Positions 50,901 through 62,385 are shown, counted from the first letter of the stretch. The stretch is DNA of 64,000 nt from Cyanoderma ruficeps (GCA_008694505.1 VZDJ01004378.1:15386148-15450147); one strand, 5' to 3'. Notes: generated from the sequence alone by a model not told the origin. Made by a program: numbers and translations.

Positions 50901-52473
50901 TACCCAGTGCAGTGGTATCTTGCCCATCATTCATGTAAGGGAACACCATGGACATGCCCCTATTAGTCCTGGAACTGAGATGTCAGCACTGCCAAGAGGG
51001 TAAATCCTTTTTGGCTTTAATAAGATCTCCCATCATGATGACATTAACAGACCTTCTGCAGCTCTCATCTCCAACCTCCCTGTACTTGTAGATTAAGTTT
51101 TCCTAAACACAGGAAAGGGGTGATTTTGGTCTAGCCTTTCTAGTTAAAAATTAAAGGAGAAGCTAGTTTATATTAGAGAGTGCTGAGTGCAGCAGAGAGT
51201 GCTTTTCACATATCTCACCTGCTTTATATGGAGATGGAAATAATGCTTAACAAGAACTTGGCCTTTATGACTTTTAAGTTGCTTTTAAGTATCCTTATTT
51301 GACATTTATTGGGCTTGGAACTAATTCAATTGCAGCAGTTGTGGCACAAATATCATAGTATCTTTCTTGAAAATCTATTTTCAAGACCACTCCTTCAATC
51401 CCCACTGAATGGAGAGACCAATCATTCATGCTGAATTCCAGGTGTCATAGCAAAAAGCTGTATTGAAACATTACTTCAATGCCAATCTACTGCAAGCTTA
51501 AAATGGAGAATATAATACTCAAACTTTCAGAATTTATCCACAGAAAAGAGAGGAGTAAAGACTCATCAAAGATGAAAACTTGTATATCAGTGTTTCGCTC
51601 GCTCTCCAGTCCTCCTGTTCTATTACTCATTTCCTTCCCACATTTATCCCACAGGTTGGATAAGGTAATTTAAGAAATGATGATCACTAAGACACTACTG
51701 TCATCAAGATACACATTTCTGCCTTCCTGCCTTCCTACCAGAGGCTACTACGCATGAACCCTGAAACAGATCACATAAACTGTTATTCATCCACTGCAGT
51801 GCTAACTGGATTCAATAATCTTTCATGGAAAGCTTTTTATTCAAATCAGCTCAGTACACATCATGGTATTTCTGGAGCACCTGCATTGGCTTGGGCTCAG
51901 CCTCTGCTGTGGAGCTGTAAATTCCAGTGAAGGATTAAGAATGCACAACTAAGGCATAAATGATAATATCCTGAACTGGAACTTGTGTCTTTGAGCTGAA
52001 TGCCTGATGACCCCAAATGAAAGCAAAACATCCACAAACTGCAACCTCTGAGAAACAGAATAATTTGATAACTTTTCCAAAAGTTGTACAACTTAACTAA
52101 TAGCATTCATGAATTTTATGCAACAATTTTGCACAAGTTTCTGCTGATTTATCTACACATAAAAACCTCATATGTCTGGGCTCAGACAAAATATGTTGTT
52201 GTACTTAGGCAAGGCAATTACCAACTGCTCAGTGCCAAGCACTGTGGCAACCATTGCTTTAGGCAATAAACTTCAGAACTACAATTCATAATGAAATATT
52301 TAGACTTTACTGGCTGTAGAATTTTTTTTACAGAAACAAAATTTATAATATCAACAGTACAAACCTGATGCTTTATGAGGAACTGTTCCAAGCAGGGGGA
52401 TATTTATCGTTGGATCAGCCATTATACCTTTATCCAAAGAGTGCAAAGACAGGAATTCATAGTAGTACTCGGC
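32810..52473 (-). CDS. WIF1: WIF1, Wnt inhibitory factor 1 (exons 3-10; 5' part outside window)
   Basis: Secreted Wnt antagonist. In this family the WIF domain binds Wnt proteins in the extracellular space and the EGF repeats add binding to Wnt and heparan sulfate. Coding segments on the minus strand, in transcript order: 52473-52365, 46307-46167, 43103-43008, 41438-41343, 40016-39921, 35997-35902, 35284-35189, 32931-32810. All introns are GT-AG and the frame stays open through every join to a TGA stop. The joined product is 283 residues: the C-terminal half of the WIF domain, five six-cysteine EGF-like repeats of 32 residues each, and a 40-residue tail ending ESNYIW. This matches residues 97-379 of the 379-residue mammalian protein without length change. 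The signal peptide and about 96 N-terminal residues (exons 1 and 2) were searched for on the minus strand to base 64000 and not seen. There are no stops, frameshifts or lost cysteines, so the gene looks intact and functional. Confidence 0.97.
32932..35188 (-). other. WIF1: WIF1 intron 9
   Basis: 2257 bp, GT-AG. Holds no recognised mobile element. Around 33050-33280 it is richer in G+C than elsewhere. A short tandem duplication (AATTTTCACAGCAAA twice) is at about 34143-34176. Confidence 0.85.
35189..35284 (-). CDS. WIF1: WIF1 exon 9, EGF-like repeat 5
   Basis: A 96-bp exon, phase 1 to phase 1, acceptor TTTTTTACAG, strong donor AAAA/GTAAGT. It encodes 32 residues (about 308-339), starting [13 protein letters not shown] and ending GWHGRHCNK, with six cysteines. 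It lacks the RNGG or FNGG turn of repeats 1, 3 and 4 and has GLYG instead, matching the atypical last repeat of the family. Only 617 bp of intron separates it from exon 8. Confidence 0.97.
35285..35901 (-). other. WIF1: WIF1 intron 8
   Basis: 617 bp, the shortest intron in the window, GT-AG. It contains a sense-strand 86-codon ORF (35328-35588) with several cysteines, discussed as a finding. I do not annotate it as an exon because it lacks a convincing splice-site pair. Confidence 0.85.
35902..35997 (-). CDS. WIF1: WIF1 exon 8, EGF-like repeat 4
   Basis: A 96-bp exon, phase 1 to phase 1, acceptor TTTCTAG, donor AGC/GTGAGT. It encodes 32 residues (about 276-307) including [13 protein letters not shown] and the lysine-rich [13 protein letters not shown]. 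All six cysteines are present. The basic residues of this repeat are shared with mammalian WIF1 and would suit heparan sulfate binding; that link is inference here. Confidence 0.97.
37225..37262. repeat. (CCCTTT)n hexanucleotide tract
   Basis: About six copies of the hexamer on the plus strand, ending in a T-run. On the WIF1 transcript strand it reads as AAAGGG units inside intron 7. Confidence 0.9.
38932..39033 (+). repeat. Dispersed ~100-bp repeat, copy A (intron 7)
   Basis: Matches 45608-45711 in intron 4 with about ten substitutions and a 2-base indel, same orientation. Shared blocks include GCCAAGTTTTGCAGAAATT and ATGTGCAAGTTTGAGATTTA. Family unknown to me. Confidence 0.85.
39921..40016 (-). 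CDS. WIF1: WIF1 exon 7, EGF-like repeat 3
   Basis: A 96-bp exon, phase 1 to phase 1, acceptor GTTTCAG, donor A/GTGAGT. It encodes 32 residues (about 244-275) starting [13 protein letters not shown], with six conserved cysteines. The N-C-T at the start is an N-glycosylation sequon at the position equivalent to Asn245 of human WIF1, which is known to carry glycan. Confidence 0.97.
40017..41342 (-). other. WIF1: WIF1 intron 6
   Basis: 1326 bp, GT-AG. It holds a 143-codon sense-strand ORF at 40077-40508 with no recognised family, most likely chance. The part near 40930-41000 is very AT-rich. Confidence 0.85.
41343..41438 (-). CDS. WIF1: WIF1 exon 6, EGF-like repeat 2
   Basis: A 96-bp exon, phase 1 to phase 1, acceptor TCCTCAG, donor AAAG/GTAAAC. 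It encodes 32 residues (about 212-243), beginning [13 protein letters not shown] and containing [10 protein letters not shown]. Six cysteines are conserved. Base composition is clearly different from the other EGF exons: it is rich in G+C and CpG (runs such as CCCCCCGGGG) although it is flanked by AT-rich introns. Confidence 0.97.
41439..43007 (-). other. WIF1: WIF1 intron 5
   Basis: 1569 bp, GT-AG. No recognised repeat or exon. Confidence 0.85.
43008..43103 (-). CDS. WIF1: WIF1 exon 5, EGF-like repeat 1
   Basis: A 96-bp exon, phase 1 to phase 1, acceptor ATAAAG, donor AAAG/GTAATT. It encodes 32 residues (about 180-211) starting [13 protein letters not shown]. All six EGF cysteines are present with the spacing of the family, followed by the GFYGPHC turn. 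This repeat directly follows the WIF domain. It is AT-rich compared with exon 6. Confidence 0.97.
45210..45450. promoter_or_regulatory. Candidate intronic regulatory element with HMG-box sites
   Basis: AT-rich, repeat-free segment in intron 4. It has AACAAAGAT at 45217-45225 and TTCAAAGATC at 45429-45438, both fitting TCF/LEF or SOX-type sites, plus GATA-like ATTATCTTATCTTA and several TAATT cores. Evidence is motif content only. Confidence 0.3.
45608..45711 (+). repeat. Dispersed ~100-bp repeat, copy B (intron 4)
   Basis: Partner of 38932-39033, direct orientation, about 6.6 kb apart and on the far side of exons 5, 6 and 7. Flanking sequences do not match, so it is a discrete element or local duplicate and not part of a long duplication. 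Confidence 0.85.
46167..46307 (-). CDS. WIF1: WIF1 exon 4 (WIF domain, C-terminal end)
   Basis: A 141-bp exon, phase 1 on both sides, with a CTTTTAG acceptor and an AAG/GTAACA donor. It encodes 47 residues, about 133-179, including the core [19 protein letters not shown]. It contains the two cysteines (about 140 and 177) that form the disulfide of the WIF domain in the family. The exon ends with the KTCQQ linker just before the first EGF repeat. Its length is a multiple of three, so skipping it would keep the reading frame but remove the end of the Wnt-binding fold. Confidence 0.97.
48660..48900. mobile_element. Possible ancient tRNA-derived SINE, inverted modules
   Basis: On the plus strand 48690-48745 resembles a decayed tRNA head: an A-box-like region near TAGTTAATTAGAATGC and a B-box-like AAGTTTGATACC. 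On the minus strand, TTTGCTTAGTGGGTAAGGC (complement about 48878-48896) is a good A-box match. Both internal promoter halves are degenerate. Tentative. Confidence 0.35.
49806..50290 (+). mobile_element. Old CR1 LINE 3' fragment in WIF1 intron 3
   Basis: Sense-orientation similarity to older CR1 subfamilies: ATGTGTACAAAATCATGGATAGG-like (about 49912-49934), then GGAACAACAGGAGGGG, GAACTCCTCGACAAGGTG and AAGAAAGATCTATGACC. Much more diverged than the copies at 26940 and 53798, so an early insertion. Confidence 0.7.
52365..52473 (-). CDS. WIF1: WIF1 exon 3 (WIF domain, middle)
   Basis: A 109-bp exon that begins in phase 0 after an ATAG acceptor and ends in phase 1 at a CAG/GTTTGT donor. It encodes 36 residues starting [10 protein letters not shown] and ending VPHKAS, equivalent to about 97-132 of the human protein. 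These residues are part of the beta-sandwich WIF domain, which makes the Wnt-binding and lipid-binding surface. It is the most upstream WIF1 exon visible. Its phase-0 start means exon 2 must end on a codon boundary, as expected for this gene. Confidence 0.96.
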
Positions 52474-53797
52474 CTATGATAAAATAAATGAAAAATCTGT
52501 ATTTATTTTAATTGTATTCATAGAAGGAAACTATAACAGAAAAATACTACAATTTTCATGATGGCATTCACTGGATTAGTTTCTATAGTTTCCCTGAGTG
52601 CTTCTTTATCTAAACATAATTTTCATATAATTTCCTCTTATTTCATAGATTGCAGGTGACCATACAGTAATCAGGATGCAGCATATCAGCAAAGAAAATT
52701 GCATGCCTATAGGGAACAAATGTCACACAGAGAAGACATTTTTTGCAACCCAAACTGTTCCTCTGGCAGACAACAAAAATATCTGAATGCTAAACTCATT
52801 CTTAAAGCTGTTTTTTTGGGCAGAATCCTCCTGAAGCTGACTGGCGAGCCTGGATGACCTGCCTGTACTATGAGTGCAGTTTAAAGGGCATAGGCACATA
52901 TAGGAGTGGCATGAAATTATCCAGGCTTGCTCTTGGTTGATCTGCACAGCACAGCGCATTGCCTTGGGCAAACAGTGCCAGGCAGCGAGTAGCCACACTG
53001 CTGGAGAACCATGCCAGGACACATCTTGTTTACAGCTCTGACACTGCCTTGTTCAACCCCAGTCCATCACATTGTTCCACGGGTGGGGCCAAGAGCTCTC
53101 CTACCAAGCTGGCTTCATGTCACTCATTAACTGCAACATCAATGATCTGTTTTGGCGACCCCAAAAAGTATCCGCATGATTTAAAAACTGCTTTCCACTA
53201 CCTTAATCCTACCCCTGATAAGCACCTGTGTTGTGGCACAGATTGTAGGCTCTGGTTCTTTTGTCCATAGGAGCCTGGCCTTGCTGTTGGGTCATCTGTT
53301 CAAGATTTCTTCACATTTGATGCAAAGTGCCATCATGTGTCTGCAGTGTGGCTGTACACACCATGTACACCTGAGATGTATGCACCTTAGCCAGTCACCA
53401 GAGGCTTCCACTACGGTCAATAGCACAGCTGCTGGTGTGCAGACAAAGTGGAAATGAAACTTTTATGTTAAATTGTGTCATCTCATTTATCATGACGCAT
53501 GCAAGGGATTACAGGTAATTCTATCTGCTGGATTCTGGTAAGTGCTTGAGACCTTCGCATGTGCACTGGCAACAATGTGTTTCCATCTACTCACTGACAG
53601 TAAACAGTACTGTTCTGTCTCCCTTTTAGAGAAAACAGTGCAGCAAAGAGAGATTAAAGCCCAAACTTGGGCTGATAAATGATAGCTGGTTTATGTCTAT
53701 AAGATGTCTGTCCATGTCCTTAGTTAGAACAAGGTACTTTTTGTCCTGCAATATCCTGGTTCCCTAGCACAAGAAGGACATGGACTTAGTGGAGTGA

Positions 53798-54246
53798 GGC
53801 CAGTGAAGGGCCACAAAGACGATCAAGAGACTGGAGTGTCTGATGCACATGGAGAGGCTAAAAGAGCTGGGAGTATTCAGCCTGGAGAAGGCTGGCGGGG
53901 GATCTAATCAGTGTGTACAAATAGCCGATAGGGGGGTGTAAAGAAGATGGACCCAAGCTCTGCTTGGTGGTAACCAGTGACAGGATAGGAGGCAATAGGC
54001 ACCATACAGAAAAATTCTATTGGAAACTGAGAAAACACCTTATTCAGGTGTGGTGACTGAGCACTGGCACAGGTTGTCCAAAGTAATTAGAGGCTCCCTT
54101 TGTGAAAATGTTCAAAACCCAACTCAACACAGTTCTGAACAAGTGGCTCTAGATGACTTTGCTTGAACAGAGGGGTGGACTAGATGGTCTTGAAGTCAGA
54201 TTGTCTGGTCTCAGATCAGCCTCAGCCCTTCAGGGATTCTGTGGTC
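53798..54246 (+). mobile_element. CR1 LINE 3' fragment in WIF1 intron 2
   Basis: Sense-orientation CR1: GAGAGGCTAAAAGAGCTGGG, TATTCAGCCTGGAGAAGGCT, GCTTGGTGGTAACCAGTGAC, GGACTAGATGGTCTTGAAG and the end TTCAGGGATTCTGTGGTCT. 5'-truncated and moderately diverged. It lies antisense to WIF1. Confidence 0.9.
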
Positions 54247-55559
54247 TGCTAACTTGAACTGAAGCCCTGGCAGGGTGTGAGATACCATCTCCCTTTAGCT
54301 CCTGATGACACCAGAAGAGCCCTCATGAGCTGGGTAGAAAGGTTGTTATGAAATTCCTGATCAGCCCTACAGCCCATCCACTTGCTCTGTAGAAACAGTA
54401 AGGAGACCCCATAACAGAGAGCAGATAGCATGAGGGGCTACACTCTACATGGACAATCTTCAGAGGGTGTTGTGTAGGCACAGAGACCTCAGAGGAGGAC
54501 TTGCAAAACAATAGGGAAACAACGGAAAGTTTTAAGTGGGGGTTAAACACATGGAGTAAATGTGTGAGGGAGAGAGAACATGGAGAGAAGCAGTAAAACC
54601 AGAGATGAAAAATGAAGTCTGGGGTAACGTTCAAAATGCTGCTTTTAATTAAAGACATTTTTTCCAATACAATATACCATGCCAAAATATGAAAACAAGA
54701 CATAAAGTTAGATTGTGAACATTTTTGTTTTCAAATAAAACTTTGGTTCAGAGAAATAATTACATGTCTCCACACATCTATAGAATAGTGCAGTGAGTGA
54801 GTCAAAGCTCCACTGTCTGTTTCTCATTGGTTAGCTTTGATGTTTGGTTGTATCTAAACCAGGTCATAATGAGTTATGACCTAAGATATTAAAACATTAT
54901 GTTCTTACTAGTCTAGTAAACAACAACGGGTAACTAGACCAAATAGCTCCACTCCCATATTTCCATTCCAGACACACAGTTGTAGAAGGTCAGCTTGTGA
55001 GACAGATTCCCAATTCGTAGGAAAAGGACTGGAATCTCATTTTTTGGAGCTGATTTTCTAGAGCCTATGGATAAAGACAAAAAGAAAGTTCCCTGTGTAA
55101 AAAGGGACCATTGCTGCAGGAGCCACAATACTCACTGCCTCTCAAGGAAGTAATTCCTCTAACCAGGGTAGAGGCGTAGCAGCGGTTGGTGCCTGAGGCA
55201 GCAGCATGTTCTGATGGCACGTTAAAAAGACGGGAAGAGACATTGCACAAGCAACAGGCTGCTCAGAAGGAAAGCCACATATTGCACTGGGGAGGGACAA
55301 CTGCTCTTACCATTTCTCTGCAAAGGTTTGTACATCTGCTGAGTTGACAGAAACTGAACTTCTTGAAATGATAGCATCTAAGAGCTGAAACGCCTCAGGT
55401 AGATCCAGCTAGCATAACTTCAAAGTCACTTGCTGCAGAGTATGTTCGTAAATCGTGTGCTGGATTGAGTTGGTTAACTTTCAATATAAAAGTTATATGC
55501 AAAAATCCCAGTCTAGAGAGGCTGCACAAGGAAGCAGAGCGGTTTAACTCCTCAAATCT

Positions 55560-55890
55560 GTGAATCTAAAACATGATTTGACTGCCATAAATCCTATCTA
55601 TTTGGACAAAATTGGTCTTGACACAAACCCTACATCGACTCTCCAGTATTGTCCCGCTGTAATTGGAGTTGATTGCCAATTAACTTGCATTAATCATCAT
55701 GACTGAAAAGCAAACAACATGCTCTCAGCAAATATTTACCATGCTCCAGCCTACCATGAAATTTAGTGATGATGGTTAATTGAAGATACAGGTCTGTGCA
55801 ATTAAAATATTGTCTAGTGACTACCGTAATTTATGCTGTAAGTGGTCATTGTGAGTGACCTGGTAGTGAGAGCAAAATTTGCTTGGATAT
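55560..55890. promoter_or_regulatory. Candidate conserved non-coding element in intron 2
   Basis: Repeat-free sequence dense in homeodomain-type cores (TGCCAATTAACTTGC, GCATTAATCATCATGA, GGTTAATTG) with several unmethylation-type retained CpGs. Judged from composition only. Confidence 0.3.
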
Positions 55891-58723
55891 TGTTGGCAGA
55901 TAAAGGGAAAAAAATCCATAATCTATAATCCCTTTTCAATTATAAAAGCGCTCTCATGTTTTTTGTGTTTTGTTGTTTTTTTTTTTTTTTTAGCCAGCCT
56001 ATGAACTCTCTGGTATGCGAAGGTCTAATTTTGGTAGTGAAGCTAAATCTTAGAGGAATAGTGTTGTCAAAGGTGTTGAAGAAAATGGGGTTTGCATTGA
56101 ATTGCTGATCATTGACAATTTCACACTGCATGGACAAAGGACTTCCAGCTTGACTGGAGAAAGCACCAGAGGAAGTGAATGCTTTACTTCTGTGGAAAAT
56201 CTTTGTTGGAGATCCTCAGAAACTGAGGCAAGGACCCCTCCAGATTTCGTGTGAACACTCTGGGAAGTTGGTGGTTTCAGGCAGCAGGTAGCCCCAAGCA
56301 GCTGCCCTTTAACTGTTCCCCATGTGGGTAAAGACCTCAGCAGAGAGAGGAAATTTCACTTTAGGCAAAAGATACCCTGGTTGGGATTAACTTTTACGGA
56401 CTTTGAATGGCTGTTTTCTATAAATCAGAGGAATTTAAAAGGTTATAAAAATAATGAAGCCTTCTAACAAGTATTGTAGCAAACATCTGTCGGCAGTTTG
56501 GTTTTAAATTATATACAGTTAAAATTCCTACAGATCTCCCTTCCTTGGTTCAAGATCTACTGCATTGACGTTCTCTTACCATTCAGATGCCATGTTGTTT
56601 CTGTTTTTTCTTTCATATTTAATCAAAGAATTAATGATAATATGCTTTATGTTTTCTTCATTTTAGGTGATATACATAGAATTGTAGTATCTTAATCTTA
56701 GGCAAAGCAGAGTAGCTTGAACTGTTGTATGTCACGGTTCAATAACCTAATGAAATCTGCACCCTTTCTGATTAAGAAGCAAATATATGTTAGCTTTGGA
56801 AGTAGATGTAAGAAATTAACTATATTTTCTTCTCATTATTTTAAAGAGATCAGTGCTGAATGTTCTGTTATCAATTAAATGACAAATAGATCTTAATGTC
56901 AATTTTCTCTATTTAAAGAAAGAAACACATCAAAGTAGTTTCTTTTTATCCCAGAATATTTCTGGCTATGCACACACAAGAAGATTCTACCCTGCATTAT
57001 CCATAGCAGATGCTCACAGCTGCATATGCCATAAATAAAGTCACAAAGTGAGACAATATATGTGTTTGTTAGGTGTTTACAGCATGGACCATTGCTTCTC
57101 CAAGATATTAACTGCATTAGGTCACAGAAGCTGGTCTGTGCTCCAAGATGAAGCATGAACAAAGTGAGATGAATTCCAACAAAGATTATCTGTATTGTGC
57201 ATACCAGGCTATTGAAGGAGTCTGGCCAGACTAGGAATATGTACATATATGTGAACATTTTGTTACTGCAGTGCAGTCTAGACACTGTTGTAATGAACAA
57301 CATAATGAGGCTTCCGTAGACAAGCAGATAATAAAGTGTCTGCCTACAGACTGCCTATTTTTGTGCCAGGGACAGAACCTGTTAATTGGTCCTGTCAGAG
57401 TGGGTAAACCATTTTTCACACCTCAGTGTAACACTCAGAAACTTGCTGTCAGCCTCAAAAGGTAGACCTAAAATGAGAGGCATGCTCAACAACATAAAGC
57501 AATACTGAAACCAGCTCTGAGAAAATCAGTTTACACAGAAAACAGGATAATCTGACTGTCTTCCAGTATCAGCTGCTAAGGGTTTGGGAATGGACTGAAG
57601 CAGCAGGGTTAAAAAAACAGAGATGCACACAAAAGAAGGAATGGAGATTTTTGGTGTTTCAAAGAAATAAAAAAAAGGACACAAACTAGAACTCAGAGAA
57701 ATGGGAAATCTCAAAGAAAAATACATTATGTGACAGTAGTAATTAGACAATGCTGTGGTGAAATACTCACAAATCTGCAGAGCCTCTCCTATGCCTGCTT
57801 TCTTCACACTAAGGAAATCGTGGCAGACTGAAGAAAATCCATGGACAAGAAGGAAGACTTTTTTAACAATATAGTGCATCCCTGCATGAAACTTTCAACA
57901 ATAACTACGTGTGGTTTCAATGGTTTTAAAAGAATGGTATAAAACTCTCTGATTTTGCCAACAGAAGATGACTAACTGGTGCTTAATGTCTCCTGTGGCA
58001 TTCAGCTGTGGATGGCAGATCAGGTCCTCCAACAGAATGATTTATGAAATTGGGAAAGTGAAATTTATTGTTTGCTTTTAAAAGAAGCCTCAGATTTTGA
58101 AAGGTGACATTACAAGCTTCCAAGAATGCTTTGCACTGGGGAGATGGACTGAAATCTCAGCAGAATAATCAGCTTTACCTCCAAACAATGACAAAATTAC
58201 TTCTATAAAGATAAGTAATATGAAAAAAATCACTGTCAAGAAGCTTGGTGAGGTCACAACACAATAGATTTGGATTATATTTAACATTGTTTCTGGCAGT
58301 TGTCTGCTCTTCGGGAGACATGGGAGACAGGGCAGCTACTCAGTCATTTTGAGCAACTATTTTCTCCCACCAGACCCTGAGCTTTGGAGGCACTCTAGCA
58401 TTTGAAACAGTTGTTTGAAACCAATGCCAGACTGGAAGCTGAAGGGTTTTACTAGGAAGACTGGAGTTTGAGAGGAACAGAAGTGAAAAAGAAAAATCCA
58501 AGTATACCAGCAGAGCATTAACTCTGAAAGTCCATCATCGTGCCAAAAAAGCAGGCTCCTGAGGCAGAGGGACAAATAAAAGCCTAGTAGGCATTCCTGT
58601 CCATCGTTGCCTACTAATAACAATACTGTGTGGGTTTAGATCAGAGGCAATCCCTTGATGCAGCAGGTACCTGCAGTGGGGACAGTGGGGCTGCTCCACC
58701 GGGCTAGAGCCTTGGACAAGCAG

Positions 58724-58759
58724 CAGATGTGCCAACAGATGTGCAAACAGATGTGCAAA
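58724..58759. repeat. Three tandem 12-bp units
   Basis: CAGATGTGCCAA followed by two identical copies of CAGATGTGCAAA. A minor minisatellite-like tract inside intron 2. Confidence 0.9.
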
Positions 58760-60039
58760 CCTCCAGGTTAAGTACAAGCACGTGGAGACAGAGGCATGTG
58801 GCATGCACCATCTTTTTAAAACAGTCACAAATTTACAGCTCCTCAATTACAAAAGTCTGGGAGTTTCACACTCCTCTATCTTGCTTTATTTGGAAACAAA
58901 GAAAGTGAAAGAGCCCAACTTCCCATATTTTGAGCTTTTTTTGTTTGTTTAGCACATTTTCTAGAATGCATTTTAGAACAGCTTCACTAGAGTCACTTTT
59001 GAAAAATAAAATAAGCTGAAAGAAGACAAAATCTCTAAGGTTTTGACAAATATGCACCGTTAATTACATCTTGAAAATTTCTAGCAAGGAATGATATTTC
59101 TCTGCATGAACCAGGCCTGGTGCACGAGCTGCCTTTAAATTGTTTTCTCTTATGTCTTACAGATGAAAATTAGATAATTCTGCTTTGGGGAAGGGGAGAA
59201 AAGCAAACAGAATACCAGAAAGAGAAATATAATAAAGAGTTCAGATTTAAAGTAAGTAAAAGACACACAAGCCTTTGCTATCTACAAATCTTCAACACAA
59301 GATATTGCTCTGGTATCCTGAAAATTCATAAAGGCTATTCTCCTGAAAAGTTAATTCTTGTTCCAGCACAGCAAGGGCTAATTTATTCTTTGTTCACCCA
59401 GGAAAAGATTAGTGCTCTCTCTGGTGGACATTTCATGACGTACAAAATACCAGTCTCCCAAAGCTAATAAAAAAAGGGAGAAAATGATTACTGCTCTTAG
59501 AGAAAAAAAAAATACAAAATACTGTCTCATCAGGTTACTTTCTAAGAAAACAAGTGTTTGCAGGTCTGCCACTGCCACCTGCAACACTTCTATGTGGTTC
59601 TATCCACACTGAGAAAAACCCACAAGGTTATTTTCTCCCCCTCACAGCTTGAAAAGTAACTGAATATCTTGGTTGGCTGATCCTGGAAGGGCATCTTTAG
59701 ATTATAGTCTGTTTGCAGTTTCAGGCTTTGGATAGATTTATTGATAATTAAAAATTATCCTGAAAATTCTTCACAGAGAACATAAATAATTTCAATAAAA
59801 TCTTTACAATTCAGGAAGTGATTGCACTAACAAGTATTTAGGTTAGTTATGATGGGGATCTGAACAGACACTATATCTGGTTAAACAGAATAGTTTTAAA
59901 AGCACAAATGTAAACCTTAGAGATGGTGGCTCATCTGATGTGATGAGGAAAAGCTCACAGATGAAGAATAAACTAATCCACCTCTTGAATGGTGGCAAAC
60001 ATGGATAATGCATACAGATTCATTTTGGCCATGTTTCAA

Positions 60040-60300
60040 ACTCCCGACCCTTTGTTCTTAAGCCTCGCAGAATAGCTTTGAAGTCGGGGATAAAGCTCCT
60101 CTAGCACACCATTACCAAAGAACAACCTTCTGATTATGATCTCATGAAAGTGTAATCAATTACTTACACAAGTTAAAAGCGTGGCAAACAGCAAAGGTCA
60201 CATAATCGGCCTTTATTGAGTCCATGTGTTTTAATCTTGGCTTTAACTGGCACTCCTGTATAATAAATATAAATATTTCTCTTCAAAATGTAAGCAGTGA
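60040..60300. promoter_or_regulatory. Candidate conserved non-coding element in intron 2
   Basis: Repeat-free stretch that keeps several CpGs, with CCCTTTGTTC (SOX/TCF-type on the minus strand), GTAATCAATTAC (palindrome-like homeodomain site) and an AAAGGTCAC nuclear-receptor half site. Function is not shown by the sequence. Confidence 0.3.
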
Positions 60301-62356
60301 ACTTTCTCAAAACTTATGAAATCCCACAGCAGCTTCTGTCAGATTGGAGTCCTTCAAGGGCTTTAAAGAGGGACGCCTCCACTTTTATGTATCCATGTGA
60401 CAGAAAGTTTGCAGCACCTCTGACTGAGAGTTTCTTTATTGCCCAGCAGATACTGGTCTTCAGCCTTGTTTTACTGGAAGACGAGTGTTTAAAATTTGAA
60501 AAGTTGCAAAAATTCAACTCCATCCTGACTAGTCATTATGAGAGACTTCCTTAACACTCTTCTCTTTTAATACCTACTGCATGGATTTTCAAATTCCCTT
60601 TTTTGTGAAAATTCAGAGTAATTTTTTTTCTTGTTTCACAGGGTGTCATTGATCAAAACAAATTCTAGATCCTATTGTGAAAGAACTAAATTCACCACTA
60701 ACAGTTTGCTAAGGAACTTGTGTGTTTGCTGTTGTATTGAAATCACACTGATTTTTCTACTGAAGACTCTGCTAAGTGGAGGTATAATGCTGTCATATTT
60801 CCATGTACTATAGAGACCTCCACATAGTTCTGTCCTCCATAACCGTATCCTGAATTATTCAAAGAAGATGGACTTCTCTTCAGAGTAAAGCAAGGAAGTA
60901 TAATCCTATCCCCAGTTTCTTATAGGAAACTGAACAAGTTCTACAAATGGTTTTTCTGTTTTTTGGACTATTTCCACAGGCAGGGTCAGCACAGCTTCAC
61001 AAGACCAGTCTTTTGAGCAAAGGTCCAGTGTATTTCCCAGCATTTAAATGAAGTATCTTTTTAAAAAACAGCTCATCCTTGACTTCCTGTACACCCAAAG
61101 GACAGAGACCAGCACTTGCAGAAGGAAGTTCAGCCCAGCTAGAACCTGATTTACCTGCTGTCTTGAACCACCTTTCTTTCCCTCCCTGGGTGCAGGTCTA
61201 TCTGCAGCACAGGCATCTTCACAAGGCCTGGACTCTGCTGACTTGAAACAGGGTCAAGCTGAGATTCCAGATAAACCTTTTAAACACACTTGTAGGAATA
61301 AGTCCTATTAAGAAAGGCAGGAAATTTATTTTGGGAAAGTTGCATCCTTCTGTTGTGTTTTTTCAAATTCTGGATAACATGACCTATCCTGTGTCAGTCT
61401 AAATCCTAACAGGGAGAGCAAGCAACTGAAAGTTCCCCAGAAGAATCTTTTGCAGAGACCCTAAAAGAGAAAATGCAAAAGGGACAGCAGCCTCAGAAGT
61501 GAATGCATGGGCTTCCCCAGGCCCAAATTTACCTGTGATGAAAAACAAGCAGGAGTCTAATGACAGCAAAAGTCTGCACTCTGCTGTAAGACAATGGTGC
61601 CTTGGGATGCAAGAGTTTTGCTAAGATCAGAGATTTAATTTATTCCCTGATGAAAATCTATGTTAAATCTGGTCTGCTCTTGCAGACTGGGACCAAATTG
61701 TCCTTTTTAACACTGAATACACTCCAGATATGTTGACAGTCCCTAATTTCTGCTGGAGTCATAGGCTGCTGGAGATTCCCCAAATATCCCATACCAGCCT
61801 TTATTGACAAATGAAGTGAGCAGTACTGGCCTGAGTGGGATCCACACAGTACTTGCAGGAAGAAAAAAAATGCTGGAGGGGAACAATATTCCACACCACA
61901 AACTCTGTTGAGTGGCCAGGTCTCCTCACTACAGGGCACAGAAAAGGCTGAACAACCTCAGTATGATCCTGCACCTACTCTAAATCAGGAAGGGGAAAGA
62001 CCCCACTGCACTTACTTTAGTCTTTGCAATCAGAGAAAGGAACACATATATAAACCTAGAGACAGTTTCTGTTGGAGTTGTTTGGTTTGGGAAGAGGTGG
62101 AAAAGCAAAAGATTCTACAAGAATTTGCAGAGATGGGGAGCTCTTTACTCCCATGTAACCCTTCCTCCTGCCCAGGAATTCTCAGATTCCTTGTCCTTTA
62201 AAGTATTTCCTCATTAATATAATTTAATGAATTTATACTGTTTGATTGCATTTTACAGGATGAGAAAACCCTTACTTTTGGATGAGTAAAGGTATTACAT
62301 AAATACAATATGCATGTCAAAATGTTTTACATCTTCTAATTCTAGTGTCAGGTGAT

Positions 62357-62385
62357 TCATAGAATCATAGAATGGAAGTGGCATT
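62357..62385 (-). mobile_element. CR1 3'-terminal remnant
   Basis: TTCATAGAATCATAGAATGG is the complement of the usual CR1 3' tip with its short tandem tail. The body of the element is not recognisable beyond this point. Confidence 0.65.

Larger units (their letters stand above)
46308..52364 (-). other. WIF1: WIF1 intron 3
   Basis: 6057 bp, GT-AG. Contains an old CR1 copy (49806-50290) and a tRNA-like SINE relic (about 48660-48900). It separates the two visible WIF-domain exons. Confidence 0.85.
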
